NCBI GenBank assembly: GCA_963822595.1
Contig: CAWGIG010000001.1
Coordinates: forward strand, 496,001-560,000
DNA from: CAVRUH01 sp963822595
GTDB lineage: Bacteria; Chlamydiota; Chlamydiia; Chlamydiales; Waddliaceae
Length of the DNA stretch: 64,000 nt
Direction: 5' to 3'
Shown here: positions 16,267-25,807 of the stretch, one piece after another
Layout: each line of letters begins with the position of its first letter
Numbering within the stretch: position 1 is the stretch's first letter
The notes under the pieces: model-generated
Told to the model about the DNA's origin: nothing
The model's input: only the letters and a program-made list of their open reading frames with translations
Database searches by the model: none
Made by a program: the position numbers and the translations under genes

Positions 16267-17397
16267 ATGGCAAAATACAAGGTCGGATTCCTTTTTCTAG
16301 ACACCATCGCCCATGTCTACCATGCTGCCCCTACTGCTTTCGAACTTTCAACTGATCCTTCCATTGATGTACATCTCTATGTCTCATCCAAAAGCAATTG
16401 GGATCTCCTTAAAGAACTTTCTCACCAATACCCAGATAACCATTGCCACTTCGTCTTTGTTAAGCCCTCCTACACGCAGCAACTCATGGACTTTATCAGG
16501 AAACGACCCTTTCCAAAAATTGCAAGCGTTCAAAAAAATCACTTAAAAGACTTCCTAAGTTGCGACGCCCTAATCACCACCGACAAAAATATGCACATCC
16601 TGCACCAACATAACAAAAATCGACGCATTCTAACATTCTGCCTGCACCACGGCCCTGCCCATCGCGATTATGTTCTGTCTACAGATTTTGCCCAATTCGA
16701 TTGCAACCTGCTTGGTGGAAACGCCGCCCATAATTATATGTTTTCCTCCAAATTATTCTCTTCGGAACAACTACGCGTTGTCGGATACCCTAAATTCGAT
16801 ATCACCCTCAAACACCCACCACGTAGAATTTTTAATAACAACAAGCCGACCGTCATATACAATCCCCATGACGACCCGAAAATATCCTCTTGGCATAGCT
16901 GGGGAATCGATATTTTGGAATACTTCTACAACAACTCCCACTTCAACCTCATCTTCGCACCCCACATCCAACTATTCGCGAAACAAAAAATCCACCTTCC
17001 CGAAAAATACACTCACGCAGAAAATATCCATGTCGACGTTGGCAGCCGCGCCTCTTGCGATATGAGCTACACTCGCTCTGCAGACATTTATTTAGGCGAT
17101 ATGAGCAGTCAATACTACGAATTCCTTGTTCAACCTAGACCTTGCATTTTTTTAAATCCAAAAGGAATTCCATGGGCTAACGATTTTCAATACAGAGCCT
17201 GGCACTTAGGCGACGTCATTGAAAATAAGGATTTGCAGAACCTCGAAAAAACCCTCTTATCTGCTCATGAAAGACATTCTCTGTATATCGAAAAACAGAA
17301 AGACATCGTCAATGAGGTCTTTTACATCACCGAAGAACCCGCAGCAAAAAGAACCTCAAAAGTTATCATGGAATTCCTAAATCATGCGAAAATATAA
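16267..17397 (+). CDS. CDP-glycerol glycerophosphotransferase-like glycosyltransferase
   Basis: 376 residues resembling the TagB/TagF GT-B fold. The second half carries VIYNPHDDP, then IFAPHIQLF (donor-binding histidine region), and YLGDMSSQYYEFLVQPRPCIFLNP, matching the DYSS-x-FDxxLLxRPIIFxxxP stretch of CDP-glycerol transferases. The enzyme would transfer a polyol phosphate or related group onto a surface glycan. The acceptor is unknown, since this lineage lacks classical teichoic acids. It overlaps the next gene by 14 bases, indicating co-expression. No clear Shine-Dalgarno precedes it. Codon usage is richer in C than in neighbours. Confidence 0.6.
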   Translation: MAKYKVGFLFLDTIAHVYHAAPTAFELSTDPSIDVHLYVSSKSNWDLLKELSHQYPDNHCHFVFVKPSYTQQLMDFIRKRPFPKIASVQKNHLKDFLSCDALITTDKNMHILHQHNKNRRILTFCLHHGPAHRDYVLSTDFAQFDCNLLGGNAAHNYMFSSKLFSSEQLRVVGYPKFDITLKHPPRRIFNNNKPTVIYNPHDDPKISSWHSWGIDILEYFYNNSHFNLIFAPHIQLFAKQKIHLPEKYTHAENIHVDVGSRASCDMSYTRSADIYLGDMSSQYYEFLVQPRPCIFLNPKGIPWANDFQYRAWHLGDVIENKDLQNLEKTLLSAHERHSLYIEKQKDIVNEVFYITEEPAAKRTSKVIMEFLNHAKI

Positions 17398-18277
17398 ATC
17401 CAAACTCCTCCTATTAACTTTCTTCGCCCTTCTAACTTTCGGCATTTTTAGACTCTATGACAACCTTACCGATGGTTTTAGCATCGATCATATCACTTAT
17501 GCTCTCCCCTCAAAACCCGAATGGGAAACTTCTCCGCCTCCAGAAAATCTCGAGTCTATCCTTGACCAAACTTTTACCTACCTTGGCAAAGGATCGCAAT
17601 CCTACGTTTTTCTAAGCGAAGATAAAAAATATGTGATTAAATTTTTTAAGTTCCGACACATTAAACCCAATCCAATTCTAAATGCTCTTCCCCACATTGG
17701 ACCGATAGCAACGTGGCAAGATTATCGCGCTTTCAGGCTGAATAAAAAAACCTCCCGTGTCTTCAACGGCTACAAAGTGGCACACGACTACAATAAAAAT
17801 GCGAGCGGGTTGATTTATGTTCGTCTCAATCAAGAGCCACCCTTAGACAGATCGATCATCGCCTATAACAAACTAGGATTTGAACAAAAAATCAATCTCA
17901 ATCATACGATATTCATCATCCAAGAAGCTGCAGAAACCACGGAAACTGTTCTTGAAAATGCTTTTCAGCAAAATGATATCGAATTGGTAAAACAAAGAAT
18001 CGAACAACTCATCGCTCTCTATACCAGCGAATATCAAAAAGGCATTTACGATAAGGACCATGCCATCCTGCGCAACACGGGGTTTATCGGCGATCGTCCC
18101 ATCCATTTTGATGTGGGCAATCTAACCATCGAGCCTTCCATGAAAGATCCTGCTGTCTATCAAAAGGATCTGGATATCGTTTTAGGTAAATTAGATGCGT
18201 GGCTAAACAAATACCACCCAAACTTAATTTTTATTTTTGATTCAACATATTCTAACAAAGAATCCGAGCTTCTCTAA
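17384..18277 (+). CDS. Membrane-tethered kinase-like protein
   Basis: 297 residues with an N-terminal hydrophobic anchor (about 6-24). A protein-kinase-like N-lobe follows: YLGKGSQSYVFLSEDKKYVIKFFKF at about 64-88, read as a Gly-rich loop followed by the ATP-binding Lys. Further on, YDKDHAILRN and IHFDVGNL resemble the catalytic loop and the DFG-type Asp. The layout suggests a small atypical kinase, perhaps acting on sugars or lipids like LPS core kinases. The substrate is unproven. It overlaps and follows the glycerophosphotransferase-like gene, so the two may modify the same surface molecule. Its stop abuts a family A repeat. Confidence 0.5.
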   Translation: MRKYKSKLLLLTFFALLTFGIFRLYDNLTDGFSIDHITYALPSKPEWETSPPPENLESILDQTFTYLGKGSQSYVFLSEDKKYVIKFFKFRHIKPNPILNALPHIGPIATWQDYRAFRLNKKTSRVFNGYKVAHDYNKNASGLIYVRLNQEPPLDRSIIAYNKLGFEQKINLNHTIFIIQEAAETTETVLENAFQQNDIELVKQRIEQLIALYTSEYQKGIYDKDHAILRNTGFIGDRPIHFDVGNLTIEPSMKDPAVYQKDLDIVLGKLDAWLNKYHPNLIFIFDSTYSNKESELL

Positions 18278-18423
18278 TAGACATTAGGCAAACAATTTTC
18301 AACGCAGAGGCGGGGAGGTTCGCAGAGGCGCTGAGGAAGAAAAAGAGAAAACATCCCTTTTCTTCCTCGGCGTCTCTGCGAACCTCCCCGCCTCTGCGTT
18401 GAAAATTGTTTGCCTAAGGCCTA
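18278..18423. repeat. Palindromic repeat, family A copy 2
   Basis: It begins directly after the stop at 18277. The arms TAGACATTAGGCAAACAATTTTC and complement enclose CAACGCAGAGGCGGGGAGG and CCTCCCCGCCTCTGCGTTG; the arms pair over about 60 bases. The inner loop is A/T-rich (around 18340-18358). The element is mostly identical to copy 1, apart from compensating changes. Confidence 0.87.
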
Positions 18424-18503
18424 TGTGTTATTTCCCGATAAAGAGACCCTATTACTTCAAAAGAAATTGACTAAAAACGGTATTTCGAACATATATATTT
18501 CCT

Positions 18504-18971
18504 ATGACAACAAAACAAATACAACAACCTACTCCTTTCCAGAAAAAACTCACGACCTTCGGCATGCGCTTGATGTCCACACTCAACGTTTGGGTTTATA
18601 AGTTATCTAAAGGAAAATATGGCAGCCGTCTGTTCGGAGTCCCCGTTTGTTTACTCACAATGAAAGGTCGCAAATCAGGACAAATCCGCACGGTAGCCCT
18701 ATTATATATCATCGATGGCCCTAACGTTGTTCTCGTCGCTTCTAAGGGTGGATTCCCTGATCACCCGGTTTGGTACCTAAATCTCGTGGCTAACCCGGAG
18801 TGCACCGTACAAATCGGCCCGGATATCCGCAAAATGCGCGCCCGCACAGCCAATCCACAAGAAAAAGCAGCTCTATGGCCACGTCTCACATCCATGTACC
18901 AAGATTACGAAAACTATCAAAATAAAACTGAGCGTGATATTCCTGTGGTGATTCTAGAACCAACAATCTAA
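18504..18971 (+). CDS. Nitroreductase/deazaflavin-dependent oxidoreductase family (DDN-like split beta-barrel)
   Basis: 155 residues matching the family typified by mycobacterial Ddn: GSRLFGVPVCLLTMKGRKSG, RTVALLYIIDG, VVLVASKGGFPDHPVWYLNLVANPE and VQIGPDIRKMRAR. GRKSGQxRTxxL and the SxGGxxxxPxWxxNLxAxP signature are diagnostic. Actinobacterial relatives use F420H2. No F420 biosynthesis genes are seen here, so the cofactor may be FMN or another flavin. No strong Shine-Dalgarno is present, and a family A repeat ends about 80 bases upstream. Confidence 0.8.
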   Translation: MTTKQIQQPTPFQKKLTTFGMRLMSTLNVWVYKLSKGKYGSRLFGVPVCLLTMKGRKSGQIRTVALLYIIDGPNVVLVASKGGFPDHPVWYLNLVANPECTVQIGPDIRKMRARTANPQEKAALWPRLTSMYQDYENYQNKTERDIPVVILEPTI

Positions 18972-19049
18972 TTTTTAAACAAATATATTGTTTTTTAATA
19001 GATAATTTGTTAAATTACTCTATAATAATTGAATTATAGGTAAATTAAT

Positions 19050-19877
19050 ATGAATGTAACAAATAATAGTAAAGTTTCTATGCCACTAAATTTAGATGAT
19101 TCTGGGGTGGGTCGTTCGAAGACACAAAAAATTATGGATTTGGCCGTCTTGATATTCCGATATATTATTAATACCGTTATTGAAATATTCGCTATTTTGG
19201 CTTGTGCAGTCACCTATCCCATTTTGCAAACACGATTTGATCCAAAAGAATGTGTAAGGACTGGAGACCCAAATAAAGATATTCCCATTATCCTTGTGCA
19301 TGGATATTTGCACAACAGTTCAGCCTGGATGGTACACAGATGGCTCCTAAACAACCAAGGATACAAAAATGTTTTCACAGTTGATCTTGGCGCTATTCCC
19401 TTTGGAAAGAGTATTGAAAAATATGCAGAAGTCTTAGAAGCACGTGTAAATGAGATTATGGTTAAATCAGAAATCAAACAAGTTAGACTCATCGGTCATT
19501 CAATGGGAGGGCTCGTCACTTCTTATTATGCATTACTAAAGGAACATAATCATTTTACAATTAAAGACGTAATCACTCTTGATTCCCCCTTACAGGGCAC
19601 GCCCTTGGCCCACATATGCTTCGACCAACCCGCGAAACAAATGCGTCCCAATCATGAATTTAATAAAACTCTAAGCGCTGAAATTAGTAATACGGACATT
19701 CGGTTTCATCACTTTGGCAGCGATACAGATTTCATTGTCGGAAAAAAAACAGCTCTTAATGGAAACCCGGCAAACGAAATTAAATTTAAAACTTTTGATG
19801 GAGGCCACGCTTCCATCCTTTTTTCTAAGAAAGTCAATAGCCAAATTGTTGAAATCCTGGATGATCCTGAGAAGTAA
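19050..19877 (+). CDS. Lipase-like alpha/beta hydrolase with N-terminal membrane helix
   Basis: 275 residues. A hydrophobic helix (about 28-52) anchors or exports the protein. The hydrolase domain starts with PIILVHGYLHNSSAWM (oxyanion-hole HG). It has the nucleophile elbow GHSMGG with Ser near residue 152, then DSPLQGTPL, typical of triacylglycerol lipases and PGAP1-like esterases. A late Asp (SDTDFIV) and His (GGHASIL) complete a plausible triad. The substrate is probably an ester lipid; host lipid use is inference. It stands alone, with AGG before the ATG. Confidence 0.75.
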   Translation: MNVTNNSKVSMPLNLDDSGVGRSKTQKIMDLAVLIFRYIINTVIEIFAILACAVTYPILQTRFDPKECVRTGDPNKDIPIILVHGYLHNSSAWMVHRWLLNNQGYKNVFTVDLGAIPFGKSIEKYAEVLEARVNEIMVKSEIKQVRLIGHSMGGLVTSYYALLKEHNHFTIKDVITLDSPLQGTPLAHICFDQPAKQMRPNHEFNKTLSAEISNTDIRFHHFGSDTDFIVGKKTALNGNPANEIKFKTFDGGHASILFSKKVNSQIVEILDDPEK

Positions 19878-19937
19878 AAAACCTATATCTTTGAAATGAA
19901 AAAACTGATTAATTGATAAATATAGGATAGGTGAAAT

Positions 19938-20576
19938 ATGAACAAAAACAATCTTCCCTCCATAACAGATTATCGCCTCCACCCTTGGCATGGAATTTCT
20001 ATCGGAGAAAATGCTCCGAAAGAAGTTAACTGCTACATTGAAATGGTTCCGACAGATACAATTAAATACGAATTAGACAAAACGACGGGCATCCTCAAGG
20101 TCGATCGACCCCAGAAATACTCAAGCCTCTGCCCTTGCCTTTACGGTCTCGTCCCCCAAACCTATTGCGGACCTCTAATTGGACAACATTGCGCTGAAAA
20201 AACAGGGTTGAAAGATGTTGCCGGAGATGGCGACCCTCTTGATATATGTGTTCTCACAGAAAGTGTCATTCTCCGCGGCGATATCATGCTTAAAGCCTTC
20301 CCGATCGGCGGATTCCGCATGATCGATAAAGGACAAGCCGATGATAAAATTATCGCTGTACTAGCAGGCGACTTTATCTATGAGAAATTCAAAGATATTT
20401 CCGAATGTCCTGTAAAAATTATAGAAAGGTTAAGACACTATTTTCTAACCTACAAAGACGCCCCCGACCAAGTCAATAGCCGCGTTCAAATCACCCACAC
20501 TTTTGGGGCTCAGGAAGCCCATCAAATCATCGAGCTCTCTCAGCAAGATTACAAAAACAAATATCTAACGCAATAG
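19938..20576 (+). CDS. ppa: Inorganic pyrophosphatase (chlamydial type)
   Basis: The 212-residue family I pyrophosphatase hydrolyses PPi to drive biosynthetic reactions. It shows the signature GDGDPLDICVLTE (about 95-107) with the metal-binding Asp residues, plus YELDKTTGILKVDRPQK, CPCLYGLVPQTYCG and DDKIIAVL. The wording closely resembles the chlamydial enzyme as I remember it (HPWHG start, YFLTYK segment). This is the best lineage marker in the window. A good ribosome-binding site (AGGATAGG) precedes the ATG. Confidence 0.95.
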   Translation: MNKNNLPSITDYRLHPWHGISIGENAPKEVNCYIEMVPTDTIKYELDKTTGILKVDRPQKYSSLCPCLYGLVPQTYCGPLIGQHCAEKTGLKDVAGDGDPLDICVLTESVILRGDIMLKAFPIGGFRMIDKGQADDKIIAVLAGDFIYEKFKDISECPVKIIERLRHYFLTYKDAPDQVNSRVQITHTFGAQEAHQIIELSQQDYKNKYLTQ

Positions 20577-20690
20577 TCCTTCCTCATAAGGGGCAAAACC
20601 TGGGCTCTTATTTTCAAAATCAAAAAAACACTTGATTATATACATTTTTTTTCATTACAGCTGATTGTGTACAAATAAGAGAGGTACCCT

Positions 20691-23657
20691 ATGAGCATCA
20701 ACTTTTCGTTTAAAGGACATAATCCAGATCCAGTGCATGCCGCCATCACTATTCAAAGCTCCGTAAGAGGCTTTCTCGCTCGGAAGAACTATGATTTAAT
20801 TAATGGCAAGACACTTCTGAATAATTATATCGCTCTTGCTAAAACCGATCTTTCTAAACTATTCTCAAGAATCATTAAAATTGCCGACTGCGTCGAAAAC
20901 AATTGGTCAAAAAACTTAATTACACAAAATAATCAGAAATTATCCCTAGAAAAGCTTGAGTCCATTCGAAAAAACCTTCTTGTTGTCGAATGCGAACTGA
21001 ATGTACGTGGCAAATTACTCATAAATCGCGACCAAATAGACGATTTCGTTGATGAAATAGAACAAAAATTGAACGGAAATAACGAAGAATTGAGTGAGAT
21101 TTTCATGTCCTCAGGTGGAATGAGCCTTAAAAGAGGTCTAGAGGTCACATTAGGATCGGACTGGGAGCTGTCTCTTCCGTCGCAAACAGTCGCAAAGTTA
21201 AAAGAATTTAATTCCATATTTATACCAACAGGCTGCAAAGATATTCTTGAGGAAGATATTGATATGGAGTTATTCCCTTCCAACAAACCTTTTTTCACCA
21301 AAGTCACTCATTTTAATATATATCACGCTACCGATGCCATTCAAGGGGCAGAACTTCACATCCCATACACAGATGATTTCGAAAATAGAGCGACGCTCAT
21401 CGTAAAAGGTTATTTCAAAAAAAATCCCCTCAACTACCAAGACAGCATTAGCTCATTTCAAACCAAAATGAATTCAATAAAACATCGCTTCTCACTTATT
21501 GAAGATATTCCTCAGATATTCAAAATAAATTTCTTAAATCAATACCCCATCCGAGATCTCATCGTAAACTCTGTCGACGAGATCATAGAAGATCTACAAG
21601 CCGATTACCATCTTCTGAGTGATCTCGATAGTTCGGTCATGGAGCGAGTTTTTCTTCGATTTCTCACGGCTTCCGTATCGACTCAAGTGCGCTTACTCGG
21701 ATTGATGCTCATGAATAACAACACTAATCTCGCAATGGCATTATATACGACGATGATGAAAGAAAAACCAGAATATGTAGCAGCACTCAAAGATAACCTC
21801 CACTTCTCCCTTCAACGCAAATTGGATCTTGAGCTTAACGATTTCCAAACGACTATGGAACAAATAGCAAAACTCAATAAGAATTCCATCCCAATTGAAA
21901 CTCGGATCGCCACTTCGAATATGGACCTAAAAACCAAAGCAAAAGCTCTTGAAATGATTTCATCATCAAAAAGCCCTTTTGGTGGCGAAGGAGAGAAAGC
22001 TAAAAGATACGTTAACACTCTTCTTGAAGTCCCTTTTGGAATCTATACTCCCGAGCTCGTTACTAAAGATTCCACCCTCTTGCAAAAACAGGAAGCCATG
22101 CATAAGATTAAAAAAAACCTTGATAACGCCGTCTACGGTCAAGAGAAGTCAAAGGAGGCGATCATGGAATGGAGTGCGCAACGCATCGCCAATGGAAATT
22201 CAAAAGGCGAGTGCATCGCTTTTGAAGGACCTCCCGGTACAGGTAAAACCACTTTTGCCAGAGAAGGCATCGCCAAGGCATTGGGAAGACCATTCTTTAC
22301 TATCACTTTAGGTGGAAGAACAGATGGTTCCTATTTATCAGGCCACAATTATACCTATGTGGGCTCCAAAATAGGTCGCATCGTCGAAATCCTCATTGAA
22401 GCCAAGTGCATGGATCCTGTAATTTATCTCGATGAGGTAGATAAAATTGGGGAAAGAGGTAGGGAAATCATTGGAATTCTAACTGCGCTCACTGACTTCT
22501 CTCAAAATAAAGATTTTCAAGATCTTTACTTCTCCGGAATTCCTTTCGACCTCTCACGCGTTCTTTTTGTTTTCTCATATAATGACCGTAATCAAATTGA
22601 TCCTATTTTTAGAGACAGAATGCATATTATCAAAGTCGAACCTCTGACTGTTGAGGATAAAATTGTCGTCACAGAGAAACATCTCATGCCTGAGATTTTA
22701 AATGCCTGCGGATTTTTACCCGGAGAAGTATCTATCGAAGATGAAGACCTAAAACATCTAATCGAAAATTACACTTTTGAAGCCGGCGCAAGAAAACTCA
22801 AAGAGAATCTATTTTCTATCGTTCGACAACTCAACCTGAAAAGATTATTGGAACCACAATCCATCCAATTCCCTTACAAGATAGATCAAGAGACTATTTG
22901 TAAATTCCGCGAAGAACCAAAAATTGAATTTAAAAAAATCGCTCCTAAACCTATGGTGGGTACTGTTAACGGTCTATACGCAACAAATGCGGGACTGGGA
23001 GGTCTCACTATTGTTCAAGTGTTCCCTACACCGTCTAAGAAAAGACTGGAGCTGCTTCTTACCGGCAGTCAAGGGGATGTGATGAAGGAAAGTATGTCTG
23101 TAGCCCGCTCCGTAGCATGGAACACCCTTCCCCCAGATGTTAAAGAACGGATTCAAAACACAGGACCCGAAGGGTTGCATATCCACTGCCCCGAAGGCGC
23201 CACACCGAAAGATGGACCCTCTGCGGGCGGAGCAATCACGACAGCCATTATTTCACAGCTCACTGGCATTCCGATCAGGAATGATGTTGCAATGACAGGT
23301 GAAATTGATTTGATGGGGAGGATCACTGCGATTGGAGGACTTTCTGCGAAGCTTCACGGGGCCAAAAAAGCGGGAGTTCGACTGGTTCTTATCCCTAGAG
23401 AAAATGAAAAGGATCTTAAAAAAATCCTTAAAAAGCATCCGAATCTTATTTGCAACGAGTTTCAGGTTAAGCTGATGGACACCATTTATGATGTTTTGGA
23501 GAATGCGCTTGTAAGATGTCCATTTGTGCGACCGGTAGAAATAGTGGATGAACCGGAGTCCGTCAGTGAAAATAAAAGAGGTCGAGAAGGTCCGCAGATC
23601 AATTTAATGGTTGCTGCTTCTAAGTCAAAAAAGTACAGAGTTGATGAAGTGGAATGA
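20691..23657 (+). CDS. Lon-type ATP-dependent protease with N-terminal IQ motif
   Basis: 988 residues. The N-terminus contains AAITIQSSVRGFLARKNY with the full IQxxxRGxxxR pattern (I21, Q22, R26, G27, R31), a calmodulin-binding motif of eukaryotic proteins. A helical region of about 450 residues, without a clear Lon N-domain, follows. The AAA+ module has Walker A GPPGTGKT (513-520), the Lon-specific ITLGGRTD stretch, and Walker B VIYLDEVDKIG. The S16 protease domain has DGPSAGG with Ser844, and Lys887 in GGLSAKLHGA. The 43-residue Ser-Lys spacing equals that of E. coli Lon (679/722), so the dyad is intact. It is longer than housekeeping Lon (about 780-820). A charged C-terminal tail follows. 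Confidence 0.85.
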   Translation: MSINFSFKGHNPDPVHAAITIQSSVRGFLARKNYDLINGKTLLNNYIALAKTDLSKLFSRIIKIADCVENNWSKNLITQNNQKLSLEKLESIRKNLLVVECELNVRGKLLINRDQIDDFVDEIEQKLNGNNEELSEIFMSSGGMSLKRGLEVTLGSDWELSLPSQTVAKLKEFNSIFIPTGCKDILEEDIDMELFPSNKPFFTKVTHFNIYHATDAIQGAELHIPYTDDFENRATLIVKGYFKKNPLNYQDSISSFQTKMNSIKHRFSLIEDIPQIFKINFLNQYPIRDLIVNSVDEIIEDLQADYHLLSDLDSSVMERVFLRFLTASVSTQVRLLGLMLMNNNTNLAMALYTTMMKEKPEYVAALKDNLHFSLQRKLDLELNDFQTTMEQIAKLNKNSIPIETRIATSNMDLKTKAKALEMISSSKSPFGGEGEKAKRYVNTLLEVPFGIYTPELVTKDSTLLQKQEAMHKIKKNLDNAVYGQEKSKEAIMEWSAQRIANGNSKGECIAFEGPPGTGKTTFAREGIAKALGRPFFTITLGGRTDGSYLSGHNYTYVGSKIGRIVEILIEAKCMDPVIYLDEVDKIGERGREIIGILTALTDFSQNKDFQDLYFSGIPFDLSRVLFVFSYNDRNQIDPIFRDRMHIIKVEPLTVEDKIVVTEKHLMPEILNACGFLPGEVSIEDEDLKHLIENYTFEAGARKLKENLFSIVRQLNLKRLLEPQSIQFPYKIDQETICKFREEPKIEFKKIAPKPMVGTVNGLYATNAGLGGLTIVQVFPTPSKKRLELLLTGSQGDVMKESMSVARSVAWNTLPPDVKERIQNTGPEGLHIHCPEGATPKDGPSAGGAITTAIISQLTGIPIRNDVAMTGEIDLMGRITAIGGLSAKLHGAKKAGVRLVLIPRENEKDLKKILKKHPNLICNEFQVKLMDTIYDVLENALVRCPFVRPVEIVDEPESVSENKRGREGPQINLMVAASKSKKYRVDEVE

Positions 23658-23782
23658 AAATGGATTTTACAGTTTTTATGGACGGTATGGACGACATATG
23701 CCCTTTTTAGCCTTACCTCATACTTCTTTAAAATAAACTTTATATAGTTTATAATAAACATAGTGATCTAAGGGAGGTATGT

Positions 23783-25762
23783 ATGTCAATCCATAACGCC
23801 ACCGACTTCAATCAATTACAAACATGTCTAAATGGTGCCAATATCAAAGGTTCCTCCATTTTTGATTCTTCCGGAGAAAAAATAGGCCAAGTGTCTGACC
23901 TGCAAACAAAATTAAAACAGCTCTATCAAAGCCAAATCGTAGACAATCCTGATGTAAAAAAAGGACGGGAAGCCGCCTACGATTTATGCTGCCTGATCTT
24001 TGAGGCAGAACAATTGCCACGTCAAGATTCCCTTCTCAATCAAATTGCCGCACGCGTATTCGGCCATCCCCTAGAAGAAGTAAAATCAACGTGTTTAGCT
24101 CACATGCGAAAAGATCCGACCGTCATGCAAAGAGTCGTGGAGCAATATAACACACTCGCAAAGAATTGGAATAGCGGCGTCCACTATCACCATGATGACC
24201 CGACAATTTCAGAAAGCCATGAGCTAAAACAACTCCACTATCTCAACGGATTTTTAGGGTTACCTTGGAGCAATAAACAAAACAGCGGACATGAAGCTCT
24301 TCCTCTTTTTGGCGAACTCGAGGAACTTATAGTCGATGATAAATCTGAAATACATAAGCCCAGCCAATGCGAAACAATTCTAGAACTGCATAGTCTCATG
24401 GTACGTACTGCCACAAGTCCCATCATAGTAGAGCATGGAGGAAAATTTCCTTCGGCAATGATCGAACAAATCGAAGATCGTTTAGAAGTTCTCTACAAGA
24501 AAGAACGCGGTTTAGACAATTTTTCCTCAGGTTCGCGTGCTTTGGAAACCATGGCAACAATCTTTGAACTCGATTCTCACCGCCCCGAAGGAAACCATCG
24601 CCCTGAAAAGTTTGATAAAATCTGGAAAGAGTGTCAGATCCCATTTTCAAAAGATACTGACCTATCCTTAAAGGTTCATAGAGCTTATAACAAGGGCATT
24701 GAACAACCCAATTTCAGTTTTATAGCGAGTTGTGGTGTTTCAGGCTCAATTCACTCAAGACATGATGCAAAACTAATTGCATTTTATGGGGCTGTCCTAG
24801 GACTAGAAGTACCACCGACTAAGGTATCTAAATATAAAGACTATGAGGAAATGACCAATATTTTTCCCGAAACCTATGTATCTCTTTCTCAAGAAGAACT
24901 CGAAACATTAGAAATAGATTTTTCATTTTGCTCGCTACTTTTAAATCAACAAACTGATTTAGTTAGGAAGCGCGATAAACTTCAAACAATTGAAAAAAAA
25001 CTAGAATTTGGCGAATTATCTTCTCTTTTAGACGATGAGGCCAAAAAAAAACTTCAAGCAGAAAGACTTGAAATTTCAGCATCGTTAGTTGGAATGCCTC
25101 CGAGCATGCCGAAAAATTTATTCAAGGCATTGTGGGAACAACAATTACGACGTATGGAATTACTCAATATTAAGCCAACGGTAGAACAGAAACGTATGAA
25201 AGCATCCCTGCCTGTTCTTGGATTAGATCTGCCTTCACCGATTAAAACAGCACAAGATCTCCCTTCTATTAGACTGCCATTCCTTATTGATTGGTATAAC
25301 GAACGAGTTGACTTCTCTAACGCAACTCGAACAAAACTTGAGCTAAGGAGCAAGATCAAAGAAAGAAAACAAATGGTCTACGATGTCGCTTCCACTGAGG
25401 ATTGGGAGAAAATAAAATCCCTTGTGTATGAACGTAAAAATGCTGAAAAAGCCCTAGAAGACTGGAAATCAAATACAAAAAGAGGCGATCAAGTTTGGAA
25501 TGTTCCTACGACACTTGAGTACCGCGCGAAACTCCTTCAACTCGGCGAAATATTTCCGTTCGTTAAAGTGACCCGTGATCAAGTCATGGGAATAGAACCT
25601 TGGCCACGAATTGACATCACTCAAGTACCTCGACCACCTGTCGAAGAGTTGATTTTTGAATTAGAACCACTTTCCAAAAAAGATCGAATCCATTATTTCA
25701 ATCATTGGCCGGATCATTGGAAGCAAGACCTCCCCAATGAAATAAAAAAACTCATTGAATAA
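23783..25762 (+). CDS. Large hypothetical protein, predicted helical
   Basis: 659 residues, no recognised domain, no signal peptide and no membrane helix. It is rich in charged helices, especially about 390-450 and 540-590 (alternating Lys/Glu with coiled-coil character). Its style (soluble, SIHNATDFNQLQ start) resembles the lineage-specific cytoplasmic or secreted proteins of environmental chlamydiae. GGGAGG lies upstream. It follows the Lon-type gene by about 125 bases, a gap that contains another GGAC/ATGGAC-rich stretch (23678-23700). Function unknown. Confidence 0.75.
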   Translation: MSIHNATDFNQLQTCLNGANIKGSSIFDSSGEKIGQVSDLQTKLKQLYQSQIVDNPDVKKGREAAYDLCCLIFEAEQLPRQDSLLNQIAARVFGHPLEEVKSTCLAHMRKDPTVMQRVVEQYNTLAKNWNSGVHYHHDDPTISESHELKQLHYLNGFLGLPWSNKQNSGHEALPLFGELEELIVDDKSEIHKPSQCETILELHSLMVRTATSPIIVEHGGKFPSAMIEQIEDRLEVLYKKERGLDNFSSGSRALETMATIFELDSHRPEGNHRPEKFDKIWKECQIPFSKDTDLSLKVHRAYNKGIEQPNFSFIASCGVSGSIHSRHDAKLIAFYGAVLGLEVPPTKVSKYKDYEEMTNIFPETYVSLSQEELETLEIDFSFCSLLLNQQTDLVRKRDKLQTIEKKLEFGELSSLLDDEAKKKLQAERLEISASLVGMPPSMPKNLFKALWEQQLRRMELLNIKPTVEQKRMKASLPVLGLDLPSPIKTAQDLPSIRLPFLIDWYNERVDFSNATRTKLELRSKIKERKQMVYDVASTEDWEKIKSLVYERKNAEKALEDWKSNTKRGDQVWNVPTTLEYRAKLLQLGEIFPFVKVTRDQVMGIEPWPRIDITQVPRPPVEELIFELEPLSKKDRIHYFNHWPDHWKQDLPNEIKKLIE

Positions 25763-25807
25763 ACTTACGATTCCACCAAACTGTGCATCCTATTCCGTTA
25801 ATAACAG

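Noticed and set aside
18410..18601. Plus-strand frame upstream of the deazaflavin-type gene
   Set aside because: It begins inside the family A palindrome and overlaps the real gene in another frame.
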